Positions 1-6,591 of a stretch of 48,442 bases of DNA are shown piece after piece (positions within the stretch are counted from its first letter, which is position 1; each line of letters opens with the position of its first letter). The position numbers were made by a program, and so were the translations under genes. The notes under the pieces are model-generated. The model saw only the letters and a program-made list of their open reading frames with translations, did not search any database and was not told the origin of the DNA. The stretch is from RFTU01 sp049423145 (GTDB lineage: Bacteria; Pseudomonadota; Gammaproteobacteria; Burkholderiales; Burkholderiaceae_C), in contig JBMSQF010000010.1 in assembly GCA_049423145.1 (NCBI GenBank), forward strand, positions 1 through 48,442, read 5' to 3'.

Positions 1-857
1 CCCAGTGCGTGGGCGGCCGAACCGGTGGCGATGTTGCCGCCGATCACATCCACGCCCGGAAAGTTCGATTTCACCCAACGCACCCGCTCAATCACGCCAG
101 CGCTGTGCCCGTGCGCCGTGTCCACCACGAGCGCATCGGCGCCCGCCTTGACCAGCAGTTCCACGCGCTCCTCGGTGCCCTCTCCCACGCCAACGGCCGC
201 ACCCACGCGCAACTTGCCTTGGGCATCGCGGGCGGCATTGGGAAAATTGGTCTGCTTGGTGATGTCCTTGACCGTCATCAGGCCGCGCAATTCAAAAGCG
301 TCGTTGACCACCAGCACCCGCTCGAGCTTGTGTTGGTGCATCAGGGCCTTGCCTTCTTCCAGCGAGGCCCCCTCTCGCACCGTGATGAGCCTCTCCCGAG
401 GCGTCATGATGTCGCGCACCTGGGCATCCATTCGGGTCTCGAAGCGAAGGTCACGGCCCGTGACGATGCCCACGACGCGCCCGCCTTCGACCACGGGGAA
501 CCCAGAGACACCATGTTGGTCGGAAAGTGCCTTGACCTGACGCACCGTGGCGTTCGGATCGATGGTGATGGGGTCGCGCAGGATGCCTGACTCGTAGCGC
601 TTGACCCGTGCGACCTCGGCGGCCTGTTGCGCCGGTGTGAGGTTCTTGTGCACGATGCCAATACCGCCTTCCTGGGCAATCGCAATGGCCAGTCGGGCTT
701 CGGTCACGGTGTCCATCGCCGCCGACACCAAGGGGAGGTTCAGCGCGATGTTGCGGGTCAGGCGGGTGGAGAGGCTGGTGTCCCGCGGAAGCACCTTCGA
801 GAAGGCGGGGACCAATAGCACGTCATCGAAGGTGAGCGCTTTGCCGATCAGGCGCAT
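1..857 (-). CDS. guaB: IMP dehydrogenase (C-terminal part lies outside the window)
   Basis: IMP dehydrogenase oxidises IMP to XMP with NAD+, the committed step of guanine nucleotide synthesis in the cytosol. The visible 285 residues begin MRLIGKALTFDDVLLVPAFS, the usual GuaB start. They continue with the barrel segment SAAMDTVTEARLAIAIAQEGG and a CBS-domain region at about residues 95-200 (GVSGFPVVEGGRVVGIVTGRDLRFE, then a second CBS motif ending VNDAFELRGLMTVKDI). The barrel resumes with DALVVDTAHGHS. The catalytic Cys loop would lie beyond the window edge. The ATG at 857 follows GGAGA at a good distance and a perfect TATAAT about 28 bases upstream. Identification is secure; only the 3' half is missing. 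Confidence 0.97.
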   Translation of the reverse strand, partial: MRLIGKALTFDDVLLVPAFSKVLPRDTSLSTRLTRNIALNLPLVSAAMDTVTEARLAIAIAQEGGIGIVHKNLTPAQQAAEVARVKRYESGILRDPITIDPNATVRQVKALSDQHGVSGFPVVEGGRVVGIVTGRDLRFETRMDAQVRDIMTPRERLITVREGASLEEGKALMHQHKLERVLVVNDAFELRGLMTVKDITKQTNFPNAARDAQGKLRVGAAVGVGEGTEERVELLVKAGADALVVDTAHGHSAGVIERVRWVKSNFPGVDVIGGNIATGSAAHAL

Positions 858-884
858 TGGGAAAGTCTCCGGACGCAAAAACGA

Positions 885-890
885 ATTATA
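885..890 (-). promoter_or_regulatory. Candidate -10 box for guaB
   Basis: On the minus strand the sequence reads TATAAT, 27 bases before the guaB ATG, inside the 66-base gap after ratB. A matching -35 box at 16-18 bp is poor (GGACCG-like). It is therefore a promoter candidate resting on the -10 box and its position alone. Confidence 0.5.
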
Positions 891-923
891 GGGAGGCGCA
901 TGCCCTCGGTCCGACGGGAAGGA

Positions 924-1304
924 TCAGGACCCGCGGTTGTCGGAAGAGCCTTTAGGGGCCGCAGCCTGACGCTCCGCCCGTCGCTTCCCCTCCTTGCGAT
1001 AACGCTGCCGACGGGCCTCCTTGGGGTCCACGCGCAAGGGCCGGTACACCTCCACCCGGTCACCGTCGCGGAGCCGGTGCTCCAACGGATGGATCTTGGC
1101 CCAGACGCCGCACACGAGCTCATCGGTGAGCAGCAGTCCATGCCGTTCCAGCAGACCGCTGGCGCGAAGCGCATCCGCCACTGTCGAACCGCTGGGCAGC
1201 TGAAGATGAACAAGGTCCACCGACTCCGGCGCCGGTGAATAGGCCACTGCCACCTCCAGGGCGGCGTTCCCAGTGGCCGTACCGGACGGATCAGCGGGCG
1301 CCAT
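924..1304 (-). CDS. ratB: RnfH/RatB family ubiquitin-fold protein
   Basis: This is a 126-residue protein of the RnfH (Ub-RnfH, beta-grasp) family. The core LEVAVAYSPAPESVDLVHLQL, then GSTVADALRASGL, GVWAKIHPLEHRLRDGDRVEVYRPL and DPKEARRQR match the family in order. The basic tail after about residue 105 (KEGKRRAERQ) is typical. The biochemical role is not established. The gene is normally the partner of ratA, and here its ATG at 1304 lies 14 bases inside the end of ratA, which implies translational coupling. The ATG at 1304 was chosen because it gives the family length; more upstream codons in frame lie inside ratA. Confidence 0.88.
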   Translation of the reverse strand: MAPADPSGTATGNAALEVAVAYSPAPESVDLVHLQLPSGSTVADALRASGLLERHGLLLTDELVCGVWAKIHPLEHRLRDGDRVEVYRPLRVDPKEARRQRYRKEGKRRAERQAAAPKGSSDNRGS

Positions 1305-1770
1305 AGACAGCCTCAGCCCTTTGGACGAAGCAATCAACCAGCGTGTTCGCCACGCGGTCGAACACCGGACTCAGGACGATTTCCAGCGGCCCGGCACTCA
1401 AGGCGTACCGAAGATCCAACTCAACCCGACAAGCGGCGGCTTCGGCACCATCACCGGCATCGCCGCCATCGGCGGGTGTGCCACCCACCGGGGTGAAAGC
1501 CCATCGACCTTCAAGCTTGGAAAAGGGGCCGTCAACGAGTTCGACCGACACCAGACGGCCTGCTTCATGGAGATTGCGTGTGGTGAACGCATGCCGCAGA
1601 CCCGAAATAGCCAGCCCCAAGCGGGCCGTCATGCCGTTCTCAGACTCTTCCAAGACTTCGGCGCGGTCGCACCAGGGGAGGAACTCGGGATAGGCCTGCA
1701 CCCGGGTGACCAGGTCGTACATCTGCCGGGCGGAGTACCACAGCAGGACGGATTTCCGCACGTGCTTCAT
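1291..1770 (-). CDS. ratA: RatA family START-domain protein (ribosome association / coenzyme Q-binding type)
   Basis: The 159-residue protein has the START/polyketide-cyclase fold pattern of RatA/COQ10-type proteins: MKHVRKSVLLWYSARQMYDL, then YPEFLPWCDRAEVLEE, LVDGPFSKLEGRWAFTP and the C-terminal helix FVQRAEAVYGAR. E. coli RatA is reported to bind 50S subunits and block subunit joining; whether that holds here is unknown. A small Gly/Ala/Asp-rich insert (GGTPADGGDAGDGAEAA) sits in a loop at about residues 100-116. The start at 1770 fits homologues. An alternative ATG at 1794 (MNLKSQHS...) has a better GGGGGA Shine-Dalgarno and would share the tetranucleotide CATG with the smpB start codon. 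The gene is divergent from smpB. Confidence 0.88.
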   Translation of the reverse strand: MKHVRKSVLLWYSARQMYDLVTRVQAYPEFLPWCDRAEVLEESENGMTARLGLAISGLRHAFTTRNLHEAGRLVSVELVDGPFSKLEGRWAFTPVGGTPADGGDAGDGAEAAACRVELDLRYALSAGPLEIVLSPVFDRVANTLVDCFVQRAEAVYGAR

Positions 1771-1792
1771 AGAATGTTGGGATTTTAAGTTC

Positions 1793-2257
1793 ATGACGTC
1801 CCCCAACCCGCTCATCGCCGAGAACCGTCGCGCCCGGTTCGACTATCACCTCGAAGAACGACACGAGGCCGGCGTGGTGCTGGAAGGATGGGAGGTGAAG
1901 GCCATCCGATCGGGGCAGGTGCAGCTCACCGATGGCTACGTGGTGATCAAGGGCGGCGAACTGTTCCTCATCGGCTGCCGCATCAATGCCTTGCGAACGG
2001 CGTCCACCCATGTCCGGGCAGAAGCGGATCGGACCAAGAAACTCCTGCTGCACAAGGCGGAGATCAAGCGACTGGTGGGCAAGGTTGAACAGCGTGGCTA
2101 CACCCTGGTACCCCTGAATCTGCACTTCAAGAACGGCCGTGTGAAGGCCGAGATCGCACTCGCCAAGGGCAAGGCTGAACACGACAAGCGCGATGCCATC
2201 AAGGAACGCGAGGGTCGGCGTGAAGTGGAGCGGGCCATGAAGACGCGCTCACGCTGA
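1793..2257 (+). CDS. smpB: SsrA-binding protein
   Basis: SmpB binds tmRNA and brings it to stalled ribosomes for trans-translation. The 154-residue product has the expected landmarks: AENRRARFDYHLEE near the N terminus, GVVLEGWEVKAIRSGQVQL, DGYVVIKGGELFLIGCRI, RTKKLLLHKAEIKRL and the basic tail KAEHDKRDAIKEREGRREVERAMK, which binds the mRNA channel. The ATG at 1793 gives the standard N terminus, and only a weak GGGA precedes it. The gap to the divergent ratA start is 22 bases or less, so its promoter must overlap ratA or its leader. It is convergent with the metC-type gene, with only 4 bases between the stops. Confidence 0.97.
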   Translation: MTSPNPLIAENRRARFDYHLEERHEAGVVLEGWEVKAIRSGQVQLTDGYVVIKGGELFLIGCRINALRTASTHVRAEADRTKKLLLHKAEIKRLVGKVEQRGYTLVPLNLHFKNGRVKAEIALAKGKAEHDKRDAIKEREGRREVERAMKTRSR

Positions 2258-2261
2258 AACG

Positions 2262-3443
2262 TCAGTGGCGGCGCAAGACGTCCAGGGCTTCAGAGAGATC
2301 GGCCTGGAGATCCTGGACGTCCTCTAAGCCAATGCAAAGGCGAACGAGGTGCCCTTTGAGGTGGGCACGGTTCAGTCGCATTTGATCGAGCGCATAAGGA
2401 ACGGCCAAGCTCACCGGCCCGCCCCAGGAATAGCCGATGCGGAAGACGCGCAGGGCGTCCACAAACGCATCCACCGCCCCGGTGCTCAATGACTCATCCA
2501 GCAGGATGGCGAAGATACCGGCTGCACCGGTGCACAGGGCAGCCCAGTTCTCATGGCCCGGTGAACCCGTAAGAGCCGGATGCAGCACCCGCGCCACTCC
2601 CGCCTGGTCGGTCAGCCACTGAGCGAGCTTTCGTGCCGCCAAGTCCTGCGCCTGATAACGCAGTGCAATCGACGGCAGTGCGCGCAGCACCGCCTCGGCG
2701 TCGTTGGCACCCACGCCGATTCCAAGCCGCATGTGGGCCATCAGCAGGCGCTCATGCAGGCGATGGTCCACCGTGGTGACCGAGCCCATCAGCACATCGC
2801 CACCGCCCGAGGGGTACTTGGTCAGCGCGTGCATGCACACATCCACCGCCAAGCCGTCCCCCAGATCAAAGGGCTTGAACGCGAGCCCAGCGCCCCAGGT
2901 GTTGTCCAGCGCCGTGGTGATCCCACGGCTATGCGCCATCCGCACCAATGCCCGGACATCGGGAAACTCCATCGTCACCGAGCCGGCCGCCTCGATCCAC
3001 AGCAGCTTGGTGGCCGGTCCCATCAGCGCCGATGCGGAATCCGGATCCAAAGGGTCGTAGACGCGATGCCCAATGCCCCATTGCGCCAGGAGCGTGCGGG
3101 CCAATTCCTTGGACGGCCCATAGGCGTTGTCGGGAAGAAGAACCTCGTCGCCGGGCTGAAGCACAGCGATGTTGACCAAGCCGAGCGCGGACAGGCCACT
3201 GGGTGCCAGAACGCAATGGCGCGCGCCCTCGAGATGCGCGATCCGTTCCTCCAGCACGAACGTGGTGGGTGTTCCGTGCAAACCGTAGGTGTAGCCCTCT
3301 TTGTGGCGCCAATCCCGAGACCGCAGGGCCGCCACATTGGGGAAGAACACCGTCGACGCCTTGTGGATCGCCGGCAAAACGGCCTCGAATCCGTCCGGGG
3401 CGCGGTACGGATGATGGATCAGCGCCGTCGAGTCGTGCTTCAT
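2262..3443 (-). CDS. metC: Cystathionine beta-lyase type PLP enzyme (Cys/Met metabolism family)
   Basis: The 393-residue protein belongs to the Cys/Met-metabolism PLP family (fold type I). It has GYTYGLHGTPTTFVLEERIAHLEGA at about 50-74, the cofactor-binding ALDNTWGAG at about 178-186 and the Schiff-base Lys209 in HALTKYPSGGGDVLMGS. The HGTPT and WGGPVSL motifs and the overall form are those of bacterial cystathionine beta-lyases that cleave cystathionine to homocysteine, pyruvate and ammonia. A related gamma-lyase or methionine gamma-lyase activity cannot be excluded by reading. The ATG at 3443 is 13 bases after the rimO stop, and its GAAGAGA ribosome site overlaps that stop, so it is probably co-transcribed with rimO. 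Confidence 0.87.
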   Translation of the reverse strand: MKHDSTALIHHPYRAPDGFEAVLPAIHKASTVFFPNVAALRSRDWRHKEGYTYGLHGTPTTFVLEERIAHLEGARHCVLAPSGLSALGLVNIAVLQPGDEVLLPDNAYGPSKELARTLLAQWGIGHRVYDPLDPDSASALMGPATKLLWIEAAGSVTMEFPDVRALVRMAHSRGITTALDNTWGAGLAFKPFDLGDGLAVDVCMHALTKYPSGGGDVLMGSVTTVDHRLHERLLMAHMRLGIGVGANDAEAVLRALPSIALRYQAQDLAARKLAQWLTDQAGVARVLHPALTGSPGHENWAALCTGAAGIFAILLDESLSTGAVDAFVDALRVFRIGYSWGGPVSLAVPYALDQMRLNRAHLKGHLVRLCIGLEDVQDLQADLSEALDVLRRH

Positions 3444-3456
3444 GGACACGGTCTCT

Positions 3457-4866
3457 TCAAAGGGGTTGGGCCACCAAATCGTGCCCCTCAACGGCCACCA
3501 CCCGTGCACGGGCAAATTCACCGACTTTCAGCGTGGTGGAAAGCTTTTGCGGTGGCAGCAGTTTCACGACGCCGTCGATCTCTGGCGCATCAGCGTACGA
3601 CCGCCCCACGCCTCCCTTGCGGCCCATGGCCGGCGCCTGATCCACCAACACCTGGATCGTGGCGCCCACTCGCCTTGAAAGCCGCTCGATCGACACCGCT
3701 TCGGCAAGGGCCATGAAGCGGGACCGCCGCTCTTCGCGCAGTTCGTCGGGCAAGGCGCCGTCGAGCGCATTGGCCGCTGCGCCAGGCACCGGAGAGTAGG
3801 CAAAACAGCCCGCACGGTCGATCTCCGCTTCGCGAACAAAATCGAGCAAGGCCTCAAACTCCGGCTCGGTCTCGCCGGGAAATCCGGCGATGAAGGTGCT
3901 GCGGATCACCAGCGCCGGGCAGGCGGCACGCCAAGCCTGAATCCGCTCCAGGTGTCGCTCTCCCGAGGCGGGCCGCTTCATGCGTCGCAGGACATCGGGG
4001 TGCGCGTGCTGAAACGGAATGTCCAAATACGGCAGGATGCGACCCTGCGCCATCATGGGGATGAGTTCATCGACATGCGGGTAAGGGTACACATAGTGCA
4101 AGCGCACCCAGGCACCGAAAGGCTCAGCGAGCCGCGCCAACCGCTCACACAGCTCCACCATGCGCGTCTTCACGGGCTGCCCATTCCAGAAGCCGACTCG
4201 GTATTGCTGGTCCACCCCGTAAGCACTGGTGTCTTGGCTCACCACCAAGAGCTCTTTGACCCCGGCGTCAAACAGTCGCCGGGCTTCCTCCAGGACGTCA
4301 CCGATGGGCCGGGAAACCAATTTGCCCCGCATGCTCGGGATGATGCAGAAGGTGCAGGCATGGTTGCACCCTTCGCTGATCTTGAGATAGGCGTAATGAC
4401 GCGGTGTGAGCTTGATTCCTTGCGGGGGTACGAGATCGGTAAAGGGGTCGTGCGGCTTGGGAACATGCCGGTGCACCGCATCCATCACTTCGTGAGTGGC
4501 GTGCGGTCCGGTCACCGCCAACACCTTGGGATGAACCTGCTGCACCAGGTTGCCCCCCCCCTCCCCCGTCTTGGCGCCCAGGCACCCGGTGACGATCACC
4601 CGTCCGTTTTCCGCCAAGGCTTGTCCAATGGTGTCCAGGCTCTCCTGCACCGCATCGTCAATGAAGCCGCAGGTATTGACGATGACGAGGTCCGCGCCGG
4701 CATAGTCCCGTGAGGTTTGATAACCCTCGGCGCTGAGTGCCGTGAGGATGAGTTCGCTGTCGGTCAGCGCCTTGGGGCATCCCAAGCTGGCAAAGGCGAT
4801 GCGAGGGGCAGCAGCGGCCGAGGTGCCGGTTTCGGTGATGGGCGTGTCGTGGGATGCAGGACTCAT
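3457..4866 (-). CDS. rimO: Ribosomal protein uS12 methylthiotransferase
   Basis: RimO is a radical-SAM enzyme that adds a methylthio group to the conserved Asp of ribosomal protein S12. The 469-residue product shows the N-terminal MTTase domain with cluster cysteines C30 (ASLGCPKALTDSE), C66 (NTCGFID) and C95 (TGCLGAK). The radical-SAM motif CNHACTFC follows at 167-174, then IPSMRGKLVSRP, IAGFPGETE and a C-terminal TRAM domain (GRSYADAPEIDGVVKLLP). The S12-specific sequence separates it from MiaB. A GTG lies directly before the chosen ATG. A run of nine G in the coding strand (4553-4561) encodes part of EGGGN. The gene lies just downstream of phaR with a 27-base gap. Confidence 0.95.
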   Translation of the reverse strand: MSPASHDTPITETGTSAAAAPRIAFASLGCPKALTDSELILTALSAEGYQTSRDYAGADLVIVNTCGFIDDAVQESLDTIGQALAENGRVIVTGCLGAKTGEGGGNLVQQVHPKVLAVTGPHATHEVMDAVHRHVPKPHDPFTDLVPPQGIKLTPRHYAYLKISEGCNHACTFCIIPSMRGKLVSRPIGDVLEEARRLFDAGVKELLVVSQDTSAYGVDQQYRVGFWNGQPVKTRMVELCERLARLAEPFGAWVRLHYVYPYPHVDELIPMMAQGRILPYLDIPFQHAHPDVLRRMKRPASGERHLERIQAWRAACPALVIRSTFIAGFPGETEPEFEALLDFVREAEIDRAGCFAYSPVPGAAANALDGALPDELREERRSRFMALAEAVSIERLSRRVGATIQVLVDQAPAMGRKGGVGRSYADAPEIDGVVKLLPPQKLSTTLKVGEFARARVVAVEGHDLVAQPL

Positions 4867-4893
4867 CACCGGATTGTCGCCGCAGGGGGGCGG

Positions 4894-5424
4894 CTACTTT
4901 TTTGCTGGCGGAAATCCCGAAAAGCCGGGCACGGCCTGGAACATCTTGGTCCACTGGCTCCACGCCTCGGTGTTGAACTGGGTGGGATCGTAGAGGGTCT
5001 TGGATTGCTCCGTCCACTGCCGTTGAAGATCGGCAAATGCCTGCAGATTCTGCTCCAGGTAATGGCCCATCATGCCCTGCATGGCATGACCGTAGAACCG
5101 GATGATGTTGGCCAGCATGGCCGTTGAAAACATCGGCACACCGTCAGTTTCCTCTTCCAGAATGATCTGCAGAAGAATGCTGCGGGTGATGTCTTCCGCC
5201 GTCTTGGCATCCAGCACCTGAAAGTCCTGGCCCTGCAGCACCATGTCCTTGACATCCTGAAGGGTGATGTAGGTGGAGTTCTGCGTGTCATAGAGCCGCC
5301 GATTGGGGTACTTTTTGAGAACACGCTTTTGCCCCATCGCCGAAGACGGCGCGGTGCCGGGTGTACCGGGGGCCGAGGCGTGCGCCTCGGCGCTGCGACT
5401 GGTGCGTCGGCGTGATGTGGCCAT
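4894..5424 (-). CDS. phaR: Polyhydroxyalkanoate synthesis repressor PhaR
   Basis: PhaR is a DNA-binding repressor that also binds PHA granules and controls phasin expression. The 176-residue product starts with a low-complexity Ser/Ala/Arg segment of about 28 residues. The conserved PHB/PHA accumulation DNA-binding domain follows (QKRVLKKYPNRRLYDTQNST, YITLQDVKDMVLQGQDFQVLDAKTAEDITRSILLQII), and then the regulator domain (EETDGVPMFSTAMLANIIRFYGHAMQGMMGHYLEQNL). The ATG at 5424 is preceded by AGGAG (5436-5440) 11 bases away. A later Met before GQKRV would give the bare domain but has no good ribosome site. There are no PHA synthase or phasin genes in the window, so it is a detached regulator here. 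Confidence 0.95.
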   Translation of the reverse strand: MATSRRRTSRSAEAHASAPGTPGTAPSSAMGQKRVLKKYPNRRLYDTQNSTYITLQDVKDMVLQGQDFQVLDAKTAEDITRSILLQIILEEETDGVPMFSTAMLANIIRFYGHAMQGMMGHYLEQNLQAFADLQRQWTEQSKTLYDPTQFNTEAWSQWTKMFQAVPGFSGFPPAKK

Positions 5425-5453
5425 GGTGCGTCCAGCTCCTGAGCAGTCATTGC

Positions 5454-5466
5454 TGCGGTTCCCGCA
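5454..5466. promoter_or_regulatory. Candidate PhaR autoregulatory inverted repeat
   Basis: The sequence TGCGG-TTC-CCGCA is a perfect 5-bp inverted repeat 13 bases upstream of the phaR ribosome site, inside a TGC/GCA-rich stretch (5446-5468). PhaR proteins are known to autoregulate and to favour TGC-rich repeats. The assignment to PhaR is inference from position and base composition. Confidence 0.3.
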
Positions 5467-5542
5467 ATGTAAAGCCCATAGCCGGCCGCAGCGATAGGGG
5501 GAAGTGCGCGTAGCAGCCCGTGGGAAAGAAGCCACAGGAGCG

Positions 5543-5572
5543 AAAAAGCCCGGAGCGTTGCGGCCCCGGGCT
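5543..5572 (-). terminator. Intrinsic terminator after tRNA-Pro
   Basis: On the minus strand the stem AGCCCGG pairs with CCGGGCT across a 12-base GC-rich loop and is followed by TTTTT. It starts 12 bases after the 3' end of the tRNA and faces the phaR promoter region, so it should end the tRNA transcript. Confidence 0.8.
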
Positions 5573-5584
5573 CTTGTTGGTCAA

Positions 5585-5661
5585 TGGTCGGGGTGGCGGG
5601 ATTCGAACTCGCGACCCCTTGCACCCCATGCAAGTGCGCTACCAGGCTGCGCTACACCCCG
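5585..5661 (-). tRNA. tRNA-Pro(GGG)
   Basis: This 77-base cloverleaf reads on the minus strand. The acceptor stem is CGGGGTG/CACCCCG, the D arm is GCGC-AGCCTGGTA-GCGC, the anticodon stem is CTTGC/GCAAG with loop ATGGGGT (T33, anticodon GGG), and the T arm is GCGAG-TTCGAAT-CCCGC. CCA is encoded at the 3' end after discriminator A. It closely resembles the enterobacterial proline GGG tRNA. It stands alone between merR-type and phaR genes, with its own -10 box and terminator. Confidence 0.97.
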
Positions 5662-5672
5662 ACGAACCTCAC

Positions 5673-5678
5673 ATTATA
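5673..5678 (-). promoter_or_regulatory. -10 box for tRNA-Pro
   Basis: A perfect TATAAT on the minus strand lies 11 bases upstream of the tRNA 5' end and 5 bases after the stop of the merR-type gene. The -35 box would fall in the end of that gene and is not well matched. Confidence 0.6.
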
Positions 5679-5683
5679 GCGCT

Positions 5684-6172
5684 TCAATCGGACAGCAACC
5701 TTCGGATGGCCATCAGTTCGCGCCGCAGATCCACACCGCCCGTACGCATCTGCTCGACCTGGTCCAGCACCGCGGGTACCGAGGACTCTCCCCCGGACAC
5801 TGCCGATGCTCCCCAATCCTGCGCGCCCTCTTCGCCGCCCGCTGGAGATGGCCACTCCGGTGCGCTGCCACGGGGCTGTGCATCGGCCCTCCAGGACCGC
5901 TCCGTTCCTGCACGGACAATCGCTTCAGCCAAGCGATCTCTTGCGCCGCTGATGGTGAAGCGCTGCTCATACAACAACTCACGGATACGGCGAACGAGCA
6001 GCACTTCATGGTGCTGGTAGTAGCGGCGGTTGCCCCGCCGCTTCATCGGGCGCAGCTGGGTGAATTCCTGTTCCCAATAGCGCAGCACATGGGGCCGGAC
6101 CCCACATAAATCGCTGACCTCACCGATGGTGAAGTAACGCTTCGGCGGGATGGGGGGCAAGTCGGTACTCAC
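5684..6172 (-). CDS. MerR family transcriptional regulator
   Basis: The 162-residue protein has an N-terminal MerR winged-helix domain at residues 11-80: KRYFTIGEVSDLCGVRPHVLRYWE, then LRPMKRRGNRRYYQHHEVLLVRRIRELLYEQRFT and ISGARDRL. It lacks the paired cysteines of metal-sensing MerR proteins. After a Pro/Gly/Ala-rich linker (about 95-130) there is only a short C-terminal helix (VLDQVEQMRTGGVDLRRELMAIRRLL). A gene of this type directly after ihfA is common in proteobacteria, but its effector and targets are unknown to me. It is 51 bases downstream of ihfA and probably at the end of that operon. Confidence 0.9.
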   Translation of the reverse strand: MSTDLPPIPPKRYFTIGEVSDLCGVRPHVLRYWEQEFTQLRPMKRRGNRRYYQHHEVLLVRRIRELLYEQRFTISGARDRLAEAIVRAGTERSWRADAQPRGSAPEWPSPAGGEEGAQDWGASAVSGGESSVPAVLDQVEQMRTGGVDLRRELMAIRRLLSD

Positions 6173-6224
6173 GGTGCAATGTCGTGTTCAACGTATTCAG
6201 TGGCCCGGATCGTGTGCAAGCCGA

Positions 6225-6566
6225 TCAACGCTCATCGGCGGGAACCTCGTCGCCCTGCACCACGGCCTTGAGCTTGAGACTGGCATGGAAGGTGACCACA
6301 CGGCGCTCCTCAATGGGGATGAACTCGCCGGTGCGGGGGTTGCGGCCTGGGCGCGCAGCCTTGTGCCGGATGTTGAAGTTGCCGAAGCCTGACAATTTCA
6401 CGTCGCGTCCCTGTTCCAGCGTCTTGCCCAGGATATCGAAGAACGCATCGACCATGTCCTTCGATTCCCGCTTGTTCAGGCCCAAGCGCTCAAACAAGAG
6501 ATCCGAAAGCTCGGCCTTGGTCAGCGTCGGGGTCACCAGTGACGGCAGTATCACGCGTTCGTTCAC
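6225..6566 (-). CDS. ihfA: Integration host factor subunit alpha
   Basis: IHF-alpha forms a heterodimer with IHF-beta that sharply bends DNA. The 113-residue product has the HU/IHF fold: TLTKAELSDLLFERLGLNKRESKDMVDAFFDIL, then LEQGRDVKLSGFGNFNIRHKAARPGRNPRTGEFIPIEERRVVTFHASLKLK, including the beta-arm GRNPRTGE with the DNA-intercalating Pro. I choose the GTG at 6566 (MNERVILPSL), 25 bases after the pheT stop, because GAGGA lies 9 bases before it. An in-frame TTG at 6599 would overlap pheT and lacks a ribosome site. Order pheS-pheT-ihfA is conserved in proteobacteria. Confidence 0.95.
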   Translation of the reverse strand: MNERVILPSLVTPTLTKAELSDLLFERLGLNKRESKDMVDAFFDILGKTLEQGRDVKLSGFGNFNIRHKAARPGRNPRTGEFIPIEERRVVTFHASLKLKAVVQGDEVPADER

Positions 6567-6591
6567 GGTTGATTGTCCTCGTCCTTGTGGC

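Noticed and set aside
1291..1815. Classical toxin-antitoxin reading of ratA-ratB
   Set aside because: The pair is a conserved housekeeping arrangement beside smpB; RatB is not shown to neutralise RatA, so I list them as ribosome-associated genes, not a defence system.
4874..4906. GCCGC/GCGGC stem followed by TTTTTT on the plus strand near rimO and phaR
   Set aside because: No plus-strand gene precedes it, and the T run is the complement of the Lys codons at the end of phaR.
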